The notes below the pieces were generated by a model. That model made no database searches and was not told where the DNA came from. It was given only the letters and a program-made list of their open reading frames with translations. DNA of 64,000 nt from Anas platyrhynchos (taxonomy: Eukaryota > Chordata > Aves > Anseriformes > Anatidae): contig NC_092594.1 of NCBI RefSeq assembly GCF_047663525.1, positions 34,333,001 to 34,397,000 of the forward strand, read 5' to 3'. How positions within the stretch are numbered: the first letter of the stretch is position 1; every line of letters begins with the position of its first letter. The position numbers and the translations under genes were made by a program. Below are positions 62,942-64,000 of the stretch, piece by piece.

Positions 62942-62982
62942 ACACTCCCTCCCTCCCTCCCTCCCTCTCTCCCTCCCTCTCC
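62942..62982. repeat. CCCT tetranucleotide tract
   Basis: Consecutive CCCT units with a CTCTCT interruption, following a CCT-repeat patch at about 62903-62919. Confidence 0.85.
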
Positions 62983-64000
62983 TCCTGCAGCTCCGGGGGT
63001 GGGCGGCAGCTCCGCACATGGCCCCTTATTTCTGCTGGTTTTTAGGGAAGCTCCCTGGCAAAGATCCTAAGAAAGAGGGGCTGCATCGGAGCACCCCGGC
63101 CCCAAAGGGCAGGGCAGCTCCCGGTCTGGCTGCAGCCGGAGATCTGGGGTGGGTTGTCTGCTCCCGAATCAGACCCTCAGTGCCAAAAAGCTACAAAAAG
63201 CCGAAAAGGAAAGCGGGGGGAGGGAGAAGAGGCCTTGGAGGGTGTCAAGGAGAAGTGTCAAGACCCGAGCATGAGCAGCGTGTCTGGGGCATCGCAGCTT
63301 CTCTCCCTCACCTTCCCCTCTCGGCGAAATCCAAGCCTGGCTTTTGAAGCCGTGCCCTAACTCCTTGCCAATTTTGCAACCCTCGCAGAGCTGTGCGAAG
63401 TGGGAGCCTGAGAGGACAGTCATCTCTGCAACGGGATGAGATCAGGACTTTTGGAAACACATTTGTTGGAAGTAGCAACTTGGCACTCGGATTGCTGGCA
63501 GCAGCTATGACCTGCGAGATAGCATCTCTTCTGCTGGCTTCACCCCGCGTCGCAGGGCGCTGCTCCAAGATCGGGCTGGGGTTTTAGGGTTACCCACCAC
63601 CATCGGCTACCCGCGTTCTGTCACACGCCTGTTCAGGAAACGGGATCTCTCTAAAACCAGAAGCAATCCCCTTCTCCTTCCCCGGCCCCGCGCACGCAGC
63701 GGGTGCGACACCGCGCTCCGGTACCGCCACCAGAAATCACGAGCCTGCTGCCCAAGAGTTTCTCCCATACACAAATCACAAACCCAGATAAAAAAACCAA
63801 AAGCAGCTTGCCAAAACAAATATCCCTTCCAACCGCTATCCCATTTGTTACACGAACAAGTGCTTCTTCCTCAAGAAGGAAGACTTGAACGCACTGCGAG
63901 CCTGAGTCGCTACGACCCAGTGCGCATCAGCCATAAAGAGAGATTCCAAAGAAATTAAAATAAAAAGGATGAAGGCTTTGAAAACTTCTTTTCCAAGCGC

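Larger units (their letters stand above)
57024..64000 (-). other. SSBP3: SSBP3 intron running out of the window
   Basis: At least 7 kb upstream of the 27-aa exon. I searched for the preceding exon (encoding ..PPGFFQ in human) and did not find it, so the intron continues past 64,000. It contains A/T homopolymers, a GT microsatellite, a tandem duplication at 58.5 kb, a CCCT tract at 62.94 kb and several AT-rich islands listed separately. A 476-codon open stretch on the opposite strand (58307-59737) is discussed as a finding. Confidence 0.8.

Overview
This is vertebrate nuclear DNA, almost certainly from a bird. It holds spliced genes with GT-AG introns and CpG-rich housekeeping promoters. It also carries a CR1-type LINE 3' end, the dominant interspersed repeat of birds and reptiles, and one old MIR-like SINE. 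The introns are compact. I read all proteins by hand-splicing six-frame conceptual translations and comparing them with remembered human orthologues. The species cannot be fixed from the sequence alone. Gene order and orientation match the human 1p32.3 block TMEM59 - TCEANC2 - CDCP2 - CYB5RL - MRPL37 - SSBP3. Five of the six coding regions are complete with intact reading frames. SSBP3 enters from the right edge and lacks its 5' exons.

Layout: (1) 1-8,640, TMEM59 on the minus strand, 8 coding exons, 317 aa. (2) 8,640-8,839, a roughly 200-bp bidirectional promoter. (3) 8,840-12,743, TCEANC2 on the plus strand, 4 coding exons, 208 aa. (4) 12,744-19,836, a gene-free interval of about 7 kb. (5) 19,837-24,311, CDCP2 on the minus strand, 6 coding exons, 536 aa. 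(6) 24,312-28,871, a second gene-free interval, probably with CYB5RL 3' UTR at its right end. (7) 28,872-38,524, CYB5RL on the minus strand, 6 coding exons, 308 aa. (8) 38,530-39,769, CYB5RL leader region and MRPL37 promoter. (9) 39,770-43,614, MRPL37 on the plus strand, 7 coding exons, 440 aa, with two AATAAA signals just downstream. (10) 43,760-46,310, a convergent intergenic interval. (11) 46,310-64,000, SSBP3 on the minus strand: a 2-kb 3' UTR, thirteen 3' coding exons (last 266 aa) up to 57,023, then intron to the window edge.

The genes form no operon or pathway. They are independent: TMEM59 (Golgi/endosome membrane protein linked to autophagy), TCEANC2 (TFIIS-like nuclear protein), CDCP2 (CUB-domain membrane protein), CYB5RL (FAD/NADH reductase), MRPL37 (mitoribosome large subunit) and SSBP3 (LDB1-associated transcription cofactor). 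Two pairs are head to head (TMEM59/TCEANC2 and CYB5RL/MRPL37) and one is tail to tail (MRPL37/SSBP3).

I found no CRISPR, plasmid, phage or gene-cluster system and nothing that looks like a wholly new machinery. The best leads are local: a CR1 tail that appears to supply the splice acceptor of MRPL37 exon 2, a possible GC-AG intron in TCEANC2, a compact ACTACA/ETS/YY1 bidirectional promoter, and several AT-rich islands in otherwise GC-rich noncoding DNA that may be conserved regulatory elements.
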